In this document: positions 24,447 to 35,511 of the stretch, one piece after another
Position numbering within the stretch: the first letter of the stretch is position 1
Layout: every line of letters starts with the position of its first letter
Source: Bacillus sp. DNRA2
GTDB taxonomy: Bacteria; Bacillota; Bacilli; Bacillales; Cytobacillaceae
Length of the DNA stretch: 64,000 bases
Direction of reading: 5' to 3'
NCBI RefSeq assembly: GCF_012843265.1
Contig: NZ_JABAIT010000008.1
Location: forward strand, 1-64,000
Program-made: the position numbers and the translations under genes
The notes under the pieces: generated by a model
Databases searched by the model: none
Told to the model about the DNA's origin: nothing
What the model saw: the letters and a program-made list of their open reading frames with translations, nothing else

Positions 24447-25937
24447 ATGAGCGGCAAACTGTTGGAAATGAGTGGTGTTAATAAACGATTCCCTGGTGTT
24501 TATGCTTTAAAGGGAGTCGATTTTGAACTGGAGCGCGCAGAAGTTCATGCGCTTTTAGGTGAGAATGGTGCTGGGAAGTCGACGCTCATGAAAATATTAA
24601 GTGGCATTTACAGCATCGACGAAGGAAAAATTTTCATCGAAGGACAGGAAGTGCAAATCAACGGAGTTAAGGATGCTCAAAAACATGGGATTAGTATTAT
24701 CCACCAAGAAATTTGTTTAGTCCCTTATTTATCAATTGCCGAAAATATTTACTTAGGTCGAGAGCCTGTTACTAAAACAGGATTAATTGACAAATATACA
24801 ATGGATGACAATGCCCAGCAGTTTTTAAATGATTTTGGACTTGCTTTATCATCGAGAACACTCATCAAAGAACTTAATGTTGCCCAGCAACAAATGATTG
24901 AAATTATTAAAGCGGTTTCATTTCATTCTAAAATCATTGTGATGGACGAACCAACCTCTTCATTAACCGAAAAAGAGGTTCAATTTTTATTTAGTACGAT
25001 CCGAAATTTAAAAGCGCAGGGCGTTGGAATGGTTTATATTTCACACAGAATGAATGAATTATTTGAGATATCAGACCGAATTACCGTTCTCCGGGATGGT
25101 GCTTATATTGGAACGGTCAAAACAAAAGAAACTACACATGAAAAATTGATTGCGATGATGGTTGGGCGCGAACTAACGAACTATTATGTAAGAGACTTTA
25201 CTACTGCAGGTGAATCCATCCTTAAGGTGAAGAACTTAACCCGAAAAGGTGTTTTGGAAAATGCTAGTTTTGAACTAAGGAAAGGTGAAATCCTTGGTTT
25301 TGCAGGATTAGTCGGAGCAGGAAGATCAGAATTGATGAAATGTATTTTTGGACTAGATCCATTTGAAAAAGGAGAAATTTTTGTAAATGGTGAAAAGGCA
25401 AAAATAAAAAATCCAAATGATGCGATGAAAAATGGAATTGCCTACGTAACGGAGAATCGAAAAGAAGAAGGCTTATTTTTAATTCAGTCTGTTCGATACA
25501 ACACAACCATTAAAATCTTGGACAAATTTATGAAGTTTTTCCGAGTCGATTCTAAAATTGAAAATAATGAAACCAATAATTATATAAAGGAATTGTCAAT
25601 CAAAACACCTAGCGCTGATCAAGAAGTTGGTAATTTAAGCGGTGGAAATCAGCAAAAGGTTTTAATTTCCAGATGGTTAGCAACTAAACCGCGCGTATTA
25701 ATTCTTGATGAGCCGACCCGAGGTGTCGATGTTGGTGCAAAAGCGGAAATCTATACGATTATGAACCAATTAGTAAAAGAGGGTGTTTCAATTATCATGA
25801 TTAGTTCGGAGCTGCCTGAAGTTATTAATATGAGCGACCGAGTTGCGGTTATGTGTAAAGGGAAAATCCAAAGTATTTTAAATAAAGACCGCTTTAGTCA
25901 AGAAGCAATTATGCATTACGCTACTGGGGGTAATTAA
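24447..25937 (+). CDS. Sugar ABC transporter ATP-binding protein (RbsA/AraG-type, two ABC domains)
   Basis: Energises sugar import. The 496 residues hold two nucleotide-binding domains. The first has Walker A GENGAGKST and Walker B VMDEPTS. The second has the degenerate P-loop GLVGAGRSE, signature LSGGNQQK and Walker B LILDEPTRG, as usual in the RbsA/MglA/AraG family. The start is placed at ATG 24447 with GAGGTGGAG upstream; the frame opens 87 bp earlier without a ribosome site. The stop is two bases before the permease start, so they are translationally linked. Confidence 0.93.
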   Translation: MSGKLLEMSGVNKRFPGVYALKGVDFELERAEVHALLGENGAGKSTLMKILSGIYSIDEGKIFIEGQEVQINGVKDAQKHGISIIHQEICLVPYLSIAENIYLGREPVTKTGLIDKYTMDDNAQQFLNDFGLALSSRTLIKELNVAQQQMIEIIKAVSFHSKIIVMDEPTSSLTEKEVQFLFSTIRNLKAQGVGMVYISHRMNELFEISDRITVLRDGAYIGTVKTKETTHEKLIAMMVGRELTNYYVRDFTTAGESILKVKNLTRKGVLENASFELRKGEILGFAGLVGAGRSELMKCIFGLDPFEKGEIFVNGEKAKIKNPNDAMKNGIAYVTENRKEEGLFLIQSVRYNTTIKILDKFMKFFRVDSKIENNETNNYIKELSIKTPSADQEVGNLSGGNQQKVLISRWLATKPRVLILDEPTRGVDVGAKAEIYTIMNQLVKEGVSIIMISSELPEVINMSDRVAVMCKGKIQSILNKDRFSQEAIMHYATGGN

Positions 25938-25938
25938 T

Positions 25939-26940
25939 ATGGCTCAAGCTATTAGTTTAACAGAAAAAAAGCATAGCGGATTTGTTCAAAATGTCGGTAT
26001 TGGGATTAAAGATTTTGTGCGTCATAATTTGGGGATTATGTTAGGTCTAATAGTTTTGTGTATTGTCATTTCGGTTATTAACCCTAATTTTTTGACCTCT
26101 AACAATCTCCTAAATGTATTGCGACAAACATCTACAAACCTATATTTAGCTCTTGCGATGACGATGATCATTATTTTGGGTGGCATTGACCTATCAGTTG
26201 GTTCGATTATGGCCGTTGTGGGGGTTGTGACAACCGCCCTTATTGCTCAATTCGGAGCACCCGTTTATCTTGCAGTAGCCGCTGGATTTGCAGTCGGTAT
26301 TCTAGTAGGAGCGATGAACGGTTATGTCGTTGCGACAACTGTTATTCCTCCGTTTATTGTGACTTTGGCGACGATGAATATTGCCCGTGGTGCAGCTTAC
26401 GTTTTAACTGATGGTAAGCCGGTTCGTGTAATGTCTGACTCATTTAACTATCTTGGTTCTGGCTATCTTGGTGGCGTCATTCCAATGCCAGTCGTGTACT
26501 TACTTATTATCCTGTTAATTTGTTATTTAATAATGAACAAAACAAAGCTAGGCCGTTACATGTATGCAGTAGGTGGAAATGCTGAGGCGGCAAAATTCGC
26601 CGGAATTAATATTAAGAAGGTAAAATTTTTCGCTTACACTTTTAGTGGATTAATGGCATCTGTAGCAGGGATTGTGCTAGCTTCACGGATGTTCTCTGGG
26701 CAACCTACTGCAGGGAACGGAGCAGAATTAGATGCAATTGCCGCGGTTGTATTAGGCGGAACTAGTATGACCGGTGGTTCCGGTAAAATTGGCGGGACGG
26801 TAATCGGTGCACTTATTATTGGAATTTTAAGTAACGGCCTAAACCTGATGGGAGTTAGTTCGTTTTGGCAATATATCGTCAAAGGAATTGTTATTCTAGT
26901 TGCAGTTTATGCTGATGTGATTAAAAAACGTAAAGCATAA
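25939..26940 (+). CDS. Sugar ABC transporter permease (RbsC/AraH-type)
   Basis: A 333-residue membrane protein with about nine or ten helices, of the BPD_transp_2 family that forms a homodimeric channel for ribose, galactose or arabinose. The family's GGIDLSVGS motif and AVVLGGTSMTGGSGKIGGT loop are present. It follows the ATPase gene directly and completes the importer together with the lipoprotein. B. subtilis imports arabinose by a different, secondary transporter and the AraNPQ system, so this importer type is a variation. Confidence 0.93.
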   Translation: MAQAISLTEKKHSGFVQNVGIGIKDFVRHNLGIMLGLIVLCIVISVINPNFLTSNNLLNVLRQTSTNLYLALAMTMIIILGGIDLSVGSIMAVVGVVTTALIAQFGAPVYLAVAAGFAVGILVGAMNGYVVATTVIPPFIVTLATMNIARGAAYVLTDGKPVRVMSDSFNYLGSGYLGGVIPMPVVYLLIILLICYLIMNKTKLGRYMYAVGGNAEAAKFAGINIKKVKFFAYTFSGLMASVAGIVLASRMFSGQPTAGNGAELDAIAAVVLGGTSMTGGSGKIGGTVIGALIIGILSNGLNLMGVSSFWQYIVKGIVILVAVYADVIKKRKA

Positions 26941-26954
26941 AAGTGGGTGATTTT

Positions 26955-27971
26955 TTGGAACCGGGAATTGCAATCGCCGGAACTATTGCAGTTGATGAAA
27001 TCAAACAAATAGCAAAATTTCCTCATTCCTCTGAACTGACAACCATTCAAAGTGTAAGCCGCTCTATCGGCGGGGCAGTCTCTAATTGTTCAGTCGCCTT
27101 GTCAAAAATTGACCCGAATTTACAGGTTGAGGTGATTACACTTATTGGTGCTGATGACAAAGGTTTATTTTTAAATGAAAGATTGGGAAGCTATCAAAAT
27201 ATCGATTTAAGTCAGGTAAAAATCGTTGGAGAAACACCTTTTACTGATGTTTACCAAGACGTTACAGACCATAGTCGGACATTTTTTACTTTCCGCGGGA
27301 ATTCGCGTTTTTTTGATGAGAATTCGATAGACTTTACTAAGTTAAACGCAAAAATACTACATATTGCCTATATTCTGCTGCTGGATGGTCTTGACCAACT
27401 AGATCCTGTGTATGGAACGAAGTTAGCAAAAGTATTATGTCATGCGCAAGATAAAGGTATCAAGACTTCGATTGATATTGTGAGCGAAAATAGTAATCGA
27501 TATCAACAACTTGTACCACCAAGTTTAAAATACACAAATTATTGCGTCATTAACGAGCTTGAAGCTGGTAAAACCGTGGGGATTAGTTTAAGAGACGGTG
27601 CAGGTAAGCTTAATAATCAATATATTAAACAGGTTCTCTATAAACTTATGGATTTTGGCGTCGAAGACTGGGTCGTGATTCATACACCAGAGGGAAGCTT
27701 TGGGTTTGATGGCAAATCTGTATATAGTGTTCCATCAATATTATTATCAAATAAAATGATAAAGGGAACAGTTGGTGCAGGTGATGCTTATGTTTCAGGT
27801 GTATTATATGGTGCGCTTAAAGAGATGGATCTTGAGAGCGCAATGAAGCTTGGCACGGCTGCAGCTGCTTCGTCTTTGTTTGCAGAAGACAGTACCTCTG
27901 GGATAAAGCAATATGATGAACTCATATCGATGTACAACGACTACCAAAAACGAGAACCAATCGAAATATAG
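26955..27971 (+). CDS. PfkB-family sugar kinase
   Basis: Phosphorylates a sugar with ATP in the cytoplasm. The PfkB/ribokinase fold is supported by the C-terminal signature GTVGAGDAYVSG, which holds the catalytic Asp and the anion hole. An N-terminal GGAVSN glycine motif contributes to sugar binding. About 338 residues. The start is placed at TTG 26955 because GGGTGAT lies at the right distance; GTG at 26943 is possible but lacks a ribosome site. It sits between the importer and a class II aldolase, suggesting that it makes a phosphorylated sugar (for example a ketopentose 1-phosphate) for cleavage. That is inference. Confidence 0.85.
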   Translation: MEPGIAIAGTIAVDEIKQIAKFPHSSELTTIQSVSRSIGGAVSNCSVALSKIDPNLQVEVITLIGADDKGLFLNERLGSYQNIDLSQVKIVGETPFTDVYQDVTDHSRTFFTFRGNSRFFDENSIDFTKLNAKILHIAYILLLDGLDQLDPVYGTKLAKVLCHAQDKGIKTSIDIVSENSNRYQQLVPPSLKYTNYCVINELEAGKTVGISLRDGAGKLNNQYIKQVLYKLMDFGVEDWVVIHTPEGSFGFDGKSVYSVPSILLSNKMIKGTVGAGDAYVSGVLYGALKEMDLESAMKLGTAAAASSLFAEDSTSGIKQYDELISMYNDYQKREPIEI

Positions 27972-27981
27972 GGAGGAAGCC

Positions 27982-28857
27982 ATGTTAGTTTCTTTGAACG
28001 AATTGTTACATAATGCACAAGCAGGCAATTATGCAGTTGGAGCGTTTAATTGTCCGACGTTGGAGTCTGTAAGAGCCGTGATTGAAGCTGCTGAGGAATT
28101 GCAGGTATCTGTTATTTTATCCCATGCTGAGGTCCATAATGATTTAGTTCCAATTGAAATTATCGGGCCGATTTTGGTTGATTTTGCCAAGAGAGCTAGT
28201 ATTCCTGTTGCTGTCCATCTTGATCATGGCTCTAATTTAGACATAGTAAAAACAGCTATTGGTTTAGGGTTTAGCTCGGTGATGATCGATGCTTCACATC
28301 TAAACTATGAGGATAATATCAAAATTGTGAAGGAAGTAGTGGCATATGCTCAAGCGCGCAAGGTTTCTGTAGAGGCTGAATTAGGGGTCATGACCTCTTC
28401 GGGACTAGGTGGTGAAGATACGGAACGCTCCGAAGTAGTAGAAGTGGGTGATTTGTACACGGATCCGCTTATTGCCAAAGATTTTGTAGAAAGAACTGGG
28501 ACGGATGCATTGGCAGCTTCATTTGGCACTGTTCATGGAATTTATATGACAGAACCTAAATTGGATTTTGAACGGCTGCGAGCTATTCATAAAAATATTA
28601 AAAGACCGGTTGTCATGCACGGAGGGTCCGGATTAAGCGAAGCAGATTATCGTTCAGCCATCAATAATGGTGTGAGAAAAATAAATTATTATAGCTATTC
28701 TGCACTCGCTGGTGCAAAGGCAGTGAAGGATTTTATCGAACAAAACGAAAAGTATTTCTATCACGACATAACGACCGTTGCCAAAATTGCGATGAAAAAA
28801 GATGTTAAAAAAGCAATGGAAATCTTTCAAAACAACAAAATCAATGTTCATGGTTGA
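27982..28857 (+). CDS. Class II (zinc) ketose-phosphate aldolase
   Basis: Cleaves a ketose phosphate to dihydroxyacetone phosphate and an aldehyde. Zinc ligands of the FBA/GatY/KbaY family are visible: His in VHLDHGS (with the catalytic Asp), Glu in EAELG, His in GTVHGIY and His in VMHGGSG. The 291-residue length suits GatY/KbaY-type enzymes better than FbaA. The ATG at 27982 has GGGAGGAAG upstream. The gene starts 11 bp after the PfkB gene, so the pair probably acts in sequence. Substrate could be fructose or tagatose bisphosphate or a pentulose 1-phosphate; the context favours a pentulose, but that is a guess. Confidence 0.88.
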   Translation: MLVSLNELLHNAQAGNYAVGAFNCPTLESVRAVIEAAEELQVSVILSHAEVHNDLVPIEIIGPILVDFAKRASIPVAVHLDHGSNLDIVKTAIGLGFSSVMIDASHLNYEDNIKIVKEVVAYAQARKVSVEAELGVMTSSGLGGEDTERSEVVEVGDLYTDPLIAKDFVERTGTDALAASFGTVHGIYMTEPKLDFERLRAIHKNIKRPVVMHGGSGLSEADYRSAINNGVRKINYYSYSALAGAKAVKDFIEQNEKYFYHDITTVAKIAMKKDVKKAMEIFQNNKINVHG

Positions 28858-28878
28858 TTTGAAAACCTCAGATGATAG

Positions 28879-29433
<555 letters not shown>

Positions 29434-29446
29434 GGGGGAAACCGGG

Positions 29447-31123
29447 ATGACAAAATACACGATCGGAATTGATTATGGGACTCAATCAGGACGGGCAGTT
29501 TTGGTATCTCTTGTTGATGGTAGGGAAATTTGTGATCATGTTACTCTTTATCGTCACGGTGTGATTGATAGGGTGTTACCAGACACGGACATTCAGTTAG
29601 GCCATGAATGGGCGCTTCAGCATCCAAATGATTATCTTGACGTATTGAAATTCTCAGTTCCGGCTGTATTGAATGAATCTGGTATCAACCCTCTAGATGT
29701 AATTGGAATTGGGATTGATTTTACAGCATGTACGATGTTGCCTGTGAACGAATTAAATGTTCCATTATGTATATTGGAGGAATATAGAAGAAATCCACAT
29801 AGTTGGGTAAAGCTATGGAAACATCATGCTGCACAACCAGAAGCGAATAAACTTAATGAAATTGCAGCACGGCGAGGAGAACGATTTTTACAAAGGTATG
29901 GTGGAAAAATCTCATCAGAATGGATGATTGCCAAGGTATGGCAAATCTTAAATGAGGCACCAGATATTTATGAAGTAACAGATAAGTTTGTTGAGGCGAC
30001 TGATTGGGTCATATCGCAATTAACAGGGGTCTTGTTGCGAAATAGTTGCACAGCAGGCTATAAAGCAATTTGGCATAAACAGGAGGGCTACCCAAGCGAA
30101 GCGTTTTTCCAAGCTTTAGATTCGCGTCTAGGGAATTTTCGCACGACGAAGCTCAGAGGCGATGTTGTCCCATTAGGAACAAAAGCAGGATCGCTAACAA
30201 TCGAAATGGCTCAGATGATGGGTCTTCCAGCAGGGATCTCAGTTGCCGTTGGTAATGTAGATGCTCATGCTGCTGTACCTGCAGTAGGAGTAGTAGAGCC
30301 GGGGAAATTAGTAATGGCAATGGGTACTTCGATTTGTCATATGGTTCTCGGACAAGTAGAACGTGAAGTTGAAGGGATGTGTGGTGTTGTTGAGGACGGA
30401 ATCATCCCTGGATTATTTGGCTATGAAGCAGGACAATCTGCGGTGGGTGATATATTTGCATGGTTTGTTGAAGAAGCTGTGCCTGAGTATGCAAAAGTTG
30501 AAGCAAAACGCCACAACTTGTCCGTACATCAGTATTTAGAACATAAAGCTTCCCAGTATAAGCCTGGTGAAACGGGATTACTTGCTTTGGATTGGTGGAA
30601 TGGTAATCGCTCTGTTTTAGTCGACACTCAGTTAAGTGGAATGTTATTAGGAATGTCACTGCATACGAAACCAGAAGAAGTATATCGAGCTTTACTTGAA
30701 GCGACAGCATTCGGTACAAGAATGATCGTCGATTCTTTTAACCAAAATGGAATCTTGATTAACGAACTATATGCGTGTGGAGGTTTACCACAAAAAAATC
30801 GGTTGCTCATGCAGATATTTTCTGATGTAACAAATTTGCCTATCAAAATTGCTGCGTCAAAGCAAACACCAGCCCTCGGTGCAGCAATGTTTGCTGCAGT
30901 AGCAGCAGGAAAAGCAACAGGGGGATATAACACCATTTTAGAGGCAGCTAGGAAGATGGCTCGTGTAAAGGATGATGTGATTAAACCCATCGCTGAAAAT
31001 GCTGTAATCTATGATAAACTATTTGCGGAATACAAAAGATTACATGATTATTTCGGTCGAGGTGAAAATGATGTAATGAAGGTGCTAATGTCCCTTCGAA
31101 AATCGGCACCTGAACCTGAATAA
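29447..31123 (+). CDS. araB: L-ribulokinase
   Basis: Phosphorylates L-ribulose to L-ribulose 5-phosphate in arabinose catabolism. It is an FGGY-family kinase of 558 residues, the usual AraB length (xylulokinases are about 500). The N-terminal ATP motif [11 protein letters not shown] is AraB-like. The C-terminal [18 protein letters not shown] is conserved. The start is placed at ATG 29447 after AGGGGGG; the frame opens upstream inside the lyxose isomerase gene. The partner epimerase AraD is not found in the cluster, so where ribulose 5-phosphate goes is not shown by this window. Confidence 0.94.
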   Translation: MTKYTIGIDYGTQSGRAVLVSLVDGREICDHVTLYRHGVIDRVLPDTDIQLGHEWALQHPNDYLDVLKFSVPAVLNESGINPLDVIGIGIDFTACTMLPVNELNVPLCILEEYRRNPHSWVKLWKHHAAQPEANKLNEIAARRGERFLQRYGGKISSEWMIAKVWQILNEAPDIYEVTDKFVEATDWVISQLTGVLLRNSCTAGYKAIWHKQEGYPSEAFFQALDSRLGNFRTTKLRGDVVPLGTKAGSLTIEMAQMMGLPAGISVAVGNVDAHAAVPAVGVVEPGKLVMAMGTSICHMVLGQVEREVEGMCGVVEDGIIPGLFGYEAGQSAVGDIFAWFVEEAVPEYAKVEAKRHNLSVHQYLEHKASQYKPGETGLLALDWWNGNRSVLVDTQLSGMLLGMSLHTKPEEVYRALLEATAFGTRMIVDSFNQNGILINELYACGGLPQKNRLLMQIFSDVTNLPIKIAASKQTPALGAAMFAAVAAGKATGGYNTILEAARKMARVKDDVIKPIAENAVIYDKLFAEYKRLHDYFGRGENDVMKVLMSLRKSAPEPE

Positions 31124-31154
31124 TGACATTTCTTCGAGACATTGGGAGGTTCAC

Positions 31155-32648
31155 ATGATACGCGTAAAGCCATATCAGTTTTGGTTTGTTACCGGTAGTC
31201 AGCAGCTTTATGGTGAAGATGTTTTGAGTGAGGTAGAAATTAATTCAAAAGTGATTGTCGAAACATTAAACAAAAATGGACATCTTCCCTATAACTTGGT
31301 GTTTAAAGGTGTGTTAACCAACGCAAAAGAAGTTGACCAACTCATTCTCACTGCAAATTATCATGAAGAATGTGCGGGGTTGGTTACTTGGATGCACACA
31401 TTTTCACCAGGGAAAATGTGGATTACTGGTTTGTCAAAACTACAAAAACCGTTGCTTCACTTCCATACTCAGTTTATTCGGGATATTCCTTGGGATTCAA
31501 TTGATATGGACTATATGAATTTACACCAATCAGCACATGGTGATCGTGAATATGGCTATACTGTTACTCGTTTAATGCTGCCTAGGAAAGTGATTTTCGG
31601 TTATTGGGAGCAGGAGTTGACCCAGAAAAAGATGGGTGATTGGATGAAGACAGCAGTAGCTGTTTTTGAAAGCGGACACATTCGCGTAGCCCGATTCGGC
31701 GATATTATGCGAACTGTGGCTGTAACAGATGGAGATAAGTTAGAAGCGCACATTAAATTTGGCTGGACCTTAGATTACTATGGAATTGGTGATTTAGTCG
31801 ATAAAATAAACACAATTTCCAAAACTCAGGTTGAAGAACTTTTTTATGAATATCAAAAGTTGTATGTAATGGATGAAGTGTATCTTCAGCCTGGCCCGCT
31901 TCAGGACTCGATTAAAGAACAGGCTCGAATCGAATTAGGATTAAGGGCATTTTTGGAGGAAGGCGACTATAACGCATTTACAACCAATTTCGAGGACTTG
32001 CATGGAATGAAACAATTACCGGGTCTGGCTGTTCAACGATTAATGGCTGAAGGTTACGGCTTCGCTGCAGAAGGTGATTGGAAGACGGCAGCACTGACAC
32101 GTTTGATAAAAATATTAACTCATAACCAAAATACATCATTTATTGAAGATTATACATACCATTTAAATCCCGAAAATGAGATGACTTTGGGCTCTCATAT
32201 GTTAGAGGTTTGCCCATCCATTGCTACAGAAACACCAAAACTTGTCGTACAGCCTTTAAGTATCGGTAATAAAGAAGACCCAGCAAGACTTATTTTTGAC
32301 GGAAAATCAGGGTTAGGCTATGTGGTTTCGCTTGTAGACATGGGTGGACGCTTTCGACTGGTAGTGAATGAAATTATTGCGGTGCAATCCGAGGAGCTGA
32401 CGCCAAACCTTCCAGTTGCTAAGGTATTCTGGAGGCCGATTCCATCTCTTACGACAGCAACTGAAGCCTGGATATATTCGGGTGGTTCTCATCATTCAGT
32501 GTTCTCATTATCGGTTACAAAAGATCAGCTGTTTGATTTTGCAGAGATGCTAGATATTGAATGTATAATCATAGATCAGGACACCGATATTAGGCAGCTA
32601 AGACAAGAATTAAAATTGAATGAAATGTATTGGAAAATAAGAAAATAG
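31155..32648 (+). CDS. araA: L-arabinose isomerase
   Basis: Converts L-arabinose to L-ribulose with a Mn2+ cofactor. The 497 residues match AraA (about 495-500). It opens with the family segment FWFVTGSQQLYGE. The active-site Glu residues of ATNFEDLHGMKQLPGLA and His residues near SHMLEVCPSI and YSGGSHH are in place. The ATG has GGGAGGT upstream, about 30 bp after araB. The order B-A differs from araABD of B. subtilis. Confidence 0.96.
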   Translation: MIRVKPYQFWFVTGSQQLYGEDVLSEVEINSKVIVETLNKNGHLPYNLVFKGVLTNAKEVDQLILTANYHEECAGLVTWMHTFSPGKMWITGLSKLQKPLLHFHTQFIRDIPWDSIDMDYMNLHQSAHGDREYGYTVTRLMLPRKVIFGYWEQELTQKKMGDWMKTAVAVFESGHIRVARFGDIMRTVAVTDGDKLEAHIKFGWTLDYYGIGDLVDKINTISKTQVEELFYEYQKLYVMDEVYLQPGPLQDSIKEQARIELGLRAFLEEGDYNAFTTNFEDLHGMKQLPGLAVQRLMAEGYGFAAEGDWKTAALTRLIKILTHNQNTSFIEDYTYHLNPENEMTLGSHMLEVCPSIATETPKLVVQPLSIGNKEDPARLIFDGKSGLGYVVSLVDMGGRFRLVVNEIIAVQSEELTPNLPVAKVFWRPIPSLTTATEAWIYSGGSHHSVFSLSVTKDQLFDFAEMLDIECIIIDQDTDIRQLRQELKLNEMYWKIRK

Positions 32649-32705
32649 AAACCATTCCGGTCATTTAGTTAAGCATGGCATAATGTACTCTAATCGTTAT
32701 ACAAT

Positions 32706-32721
32706 AGTTGTACGAATAAGC
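32706..32721 (+). promoter_or_regulatory. Candidate AraR operator upstream of araR
   Basis: AGTTGTACGAATAAGC matches 11 of 16 positions of the AraR consensus, including the core TTGTACG. It lies just downstream of a -10-like TATACA, where it would block transcription start, suggesting autoregulation. Confidence 0.4.
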
Positions 32722-32756
32722 GAATGCTTACTAAAAGGACATCGAGGTGCAGGTTC

Positions 32757-33866
32757 GTGACAGAGACTAAATACAATAAAGTTAAAGGTTGGATTAGATC
32801 CAAAATACTAGATGGAACATACGTCCCTAATCAAAAAATCCTTTCTGAAAGTGAATTAATGAAGCTATTTAAAGTTAGCCGCCACACAGTTCGTATCGCC
32901 ATCGGCGAACTAGTGAAAGAGGGCTGGCTTTATACCGAACGAGGTGCGGGTACATATTGTTCCAATCGAACAATTCATAAAGCAGAAAGTGCTGAAATTC
33001 CGCAAAAGAAGATTGCTATTATTACGACCTATATATCTGATTATATTTTTCCATCCATCATTAGGGGAGCCGAAGCAGAAATTAGCCAGGAAGGCTATCA
33101 GGTAAGTCTTTTTAGTACGAATAATGATCATGATCAAGAACGGCGGATATTAGAAGCAATCATCACCCAACGTTTTGATGGGGTTATTATTGAAGCAACT
33201 ATGAGTGCTACACTTAATCCAAATATTAATTATTATTTACATCTTGAATCAATCGGAATTCCTTATATTATGATTAATGCTTTTTACGAAGAGCTTGAAC
33301 CAATTAGCGTGGTGATTGATGATGAAAAGGGTGGTTATTTACAAACTGAGCATTTAATTAAGCTTGGTCATAAAAGGATTGCTGGATTTTTTAAAACGGA
33401 TGATTTACAAGGCGTAAAGCGAATGAAGGGTTATATTAAAGCACTTAGAGACCATGGGCTATCAATTAATTCCAAGAATATTATTACATATTCCACCTCT
33501 GAGAAATTAACAAAACCTGCCGAATGTTTAAAAGCGATGCTTGATAGTGGGACAGAGCAACCGACTGGATTGGTTTGTTACAACGATGAGTTGGTCATGC
33601 GCTTGTTAGACATTTTAAGGCAAAAGGACATGAACATTCCAGAGGATATCTCCGTTGTCGGTTTTGACAATTCATTTCTAGCAGAAATAACAGAAGTCAA
33701 ACTGACCACGATTGAACATCCTAAAAGCGAGTTAGGAAAAGTTGCGGCACAAAAGATTTTAGAAATCATAAAAAAAGGAAAAACATCAAAGCAGGCTAAT
33801 CAACTGCAGTCGGTCGTATTTGATACAAGCTTGATAATAAGAAACTCTACCAAAGCGATAGGGTGA
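32757..33866 (+). CDS. araR: Arabinose-responsive GntR/LacI-type repressor AraR
   Basis: A transcription repressor released by L-arabinose. It has the two-part AraR build: an N-terminal GntR winged helix (residues about 5-72, with LMKLFKVSRHTVRIAIGELV as recognition region) and a C-terminal LacI/GalR-like sugar-binding domain (about 85-365, with VVGFDNSFLAE). The GTG start at 32757 is chosen because GAGGTG lies 7 nt upstream. A 369-residue product fits B. subtilis AraR. It overlaps the region of the next gene's ribosome site, so it is co-transcribed with xylB. Targets are probably the promoter at 23117 and its own. Confidence 0.93.
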   Translation: MTETKYNKVKGWIRSKILDGTYVPNQKILSESELMKLFKVSRHTVRIAIGELVKEGWLYTERGAGTYCSNRTIHKAESAEIPQKKIAIITTYISDYIFPSIIRGAEAEISQEGYQVSLFSTNNDHDQERRILEAIITQRFDGVIIEATMSATLNPNINYYLHLESIGIPYIMINAFYEELEPISVVIDDEKGGYLQTEHLIKLGHKRIAGFFKTDDLQGVKRMKGYIKALRDHGLSINSKNIITYSTSEKLTKPAECLKAMLDSGTEQPTGLVCYNDELVMRLLDILRQKDMNIPEDISVVGFDNSFLAEITEVKLTTIEHPKSELGKVAAQKILEIIKKGKTSKQANQLQSVVFDTSLIIRNSTKAIG

Positions 33867-33871
33867 TCACA

Positions 33872-35371
33872 GTGAAATATTGTATAGGGATAGACCTGGG
33901 GACTAGTTCGGTTAAAGTGATATTAGTAAATCAGAACGGTAAAATTTGTGGTGAAGTCTCCAAAACATATCCATTAATTCAGGACAAGCCAGGTTATAGT
34001 GAACAAAACCCCGAGGAATGGGTTAAAAAAACCGTAGCTGCGTTACAAGAATTATTTAAGGCGTCCACATTAGCTCCAAACCAAATAGAAGGGATTAGTT
34101 TTTCAGGACAAATGCATGGGTTGGTGTTGTTGGATGAAGCGCATCGAGTGCTCCGAAATGCAATTCTCTGGAATGATACAAGAACAACGGAACAGTGTGA
34201 AAAAATCAAACGGCTTGTTGGAACGAAAACATTATTAGAAATAACGAAAAATCCCGTTCTTGAAGGGTTTACTTTACCAAAAATCTTGTGGGTAAAGGAG
34301 CATGAGCCAAATGTTTTTGAGCAAGCTGCGCTCTTTTTATTACCAAAAGATTATTTAAGATATCGATTAACTGGAAAATTGCATAGTGAGTATTCAGATG
34401 CTGCGGGGACCCTCTTATTAGATGTAGCCGAAAAGCAATGGAGCAAGGAGATTTGTGATGCTGTAGGAGTTGATATTCGGCTTTGCCCGCCATTGGTCGA
34501 GTCGCATCACTGTGTTGGTACGATTACTAGACAAATAGCAGAACAAACCAGTTTATCTGTTGAGACTAAAGTGTTCGCAGGTGGAGCTGACAATGCATGT
34601 GGCGCAATAGGTTCAGGGGTATTAGAGGAAGGAAACACTTTGTGTAGCATTGGGACTTCAGGTGTCCTCCTATCCTATGAAAGTAGTTCACAACATGATT
34701 TTCAAGGGAAAGTACACTATTTTAATCATGGCAAACAAAATGCGTATTATACGATGGGTGTCACACTTGCAGCAGGCTTTGCATTAAGTTGGTTTAAAGA
34801 TACGTTCGCAGCCCATGAGAATTTTTCTGATTTACTCGATGGAATCGAAGAAGTACCTGTTGGTGCTAACGGGTTACTGTTTACCCCTTATATCGTTGGG
34901 GAACGAACTCCACATGCCGATGCCCAGATTAGAGCAAGCTTTATCGGTATGGATTCTAGGCATAAAATGATTGATTTTGTTCGTGCTGTAATAGAAGGTA
35001 TTACTTTTTCTTTAAATGAGAGCATCGAAATTTTTCGTGAAAGTGGGAAGAAGATTGATTCAATCATTTCCATTGGTGGTGGAGCGAAAAATGACGAATG
35101 GCTGCAAATTCAAGCAGATATCTTCAATGCGAAGATTCACAAGCTAGCTTCGGAGCAAGGTCCAGGAGTAGGCGCAGCAATAATCGCTGCCTACGGCTGT
35201 GGCTGGTACACATCTTTAAAGGAGTGTGTAGATTTGTTTTCGCATACCGTGAAAACGTTTGTACCAATGCCTGAGAATGTTGAAAAATATAAAAAGTTAT
35301 TCTCACTCTATCAATTAATTTATCAGCAAACGAAAGATTTAAATAGAGAATTATATGCATTTAGATATTGA
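33872..35371 (+). CDS. xylB: Xylulokinase
   Basis: Phosphorylates D-xylulose to D-xylulose 5-phosphate, entry to the pentose phosphate pathway. It is an FGGY kinase of 499 residues with N-terminal IDLGTSSVK, the xylulokinase motif SGQMHGLVLLD (catalytic Asp in NDTRT just after) and C-terminal GGGAKNDEWLQIQADIF. The GTG start at 33872 has AGGGTGATC upstream; an in-frame GTG three codons earlier is possible. It uses xylulose made by the lyxose isomerase in the same cluster. No xylose isomerase is in the window. Confidence 0.94.
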   Translation: MKYCIGIDLGTSSVKVILVNQNGKICGEVSKTYPLIQDKPGYSEQNPEEWVKKTVAALQELFKASTLAPNQIEGISFSGQMHGLVLLDEAHRVLRNAILWNDTRTTEQCEKIKRLVGTKTLLEITKNPVLEGFTLPKILWVKEHEPNVFEQAALFLLPKDYLRYRLTGKLHSEYSDAAGTLLLDVAEKQWSKEICDAVGVDIRLCPPLVESHHCVGTITRQIAEQTSLSVETKVFAGGADNACGAIGSGVLEEGNTLCSIGTSGVLLSYESSSQHDFQGKVHYFNHGKQNAYYTMGVTLAAGFALSWFKDTFAAHENFSDLLDGIEEVPVGANGLLFTPYIVGERTPHADAQIRASFIGMDSRHKMIDFVRAVIEGITFSLNESIEIFRESGKKIDSIISIGGGAKNDEWLQIQADIFNAKIHKLASEQGPGVGAAIIAAYGCGWYTSLKECVDLFSHTVKTFVPMPENVEKYKKLFSLYQLIYQQTKDLNRELYAFRY

Positions 35372-35388
35372 GAATTACAATGAATTGA

Positions 35389-35416
35389 AAACAGCCAATT
35401 ATTCTGGCTGTTTTTA
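35389..35416 (+). terminator. Terminator of the pentose cluster
   Basis: AACAGCCA and TGGCTGTT around a 7-nt loop, then T-rich sequence. Confidence 0.88.
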
Positions 35417-35511
35417 TTATAAAATCCTGACCAGCACCTCCATATATTGGTATAATGGAATATATAGGTAAATTATAAAAGCTAAACAACTAACGAAAGG
35501 GGGAATATAGT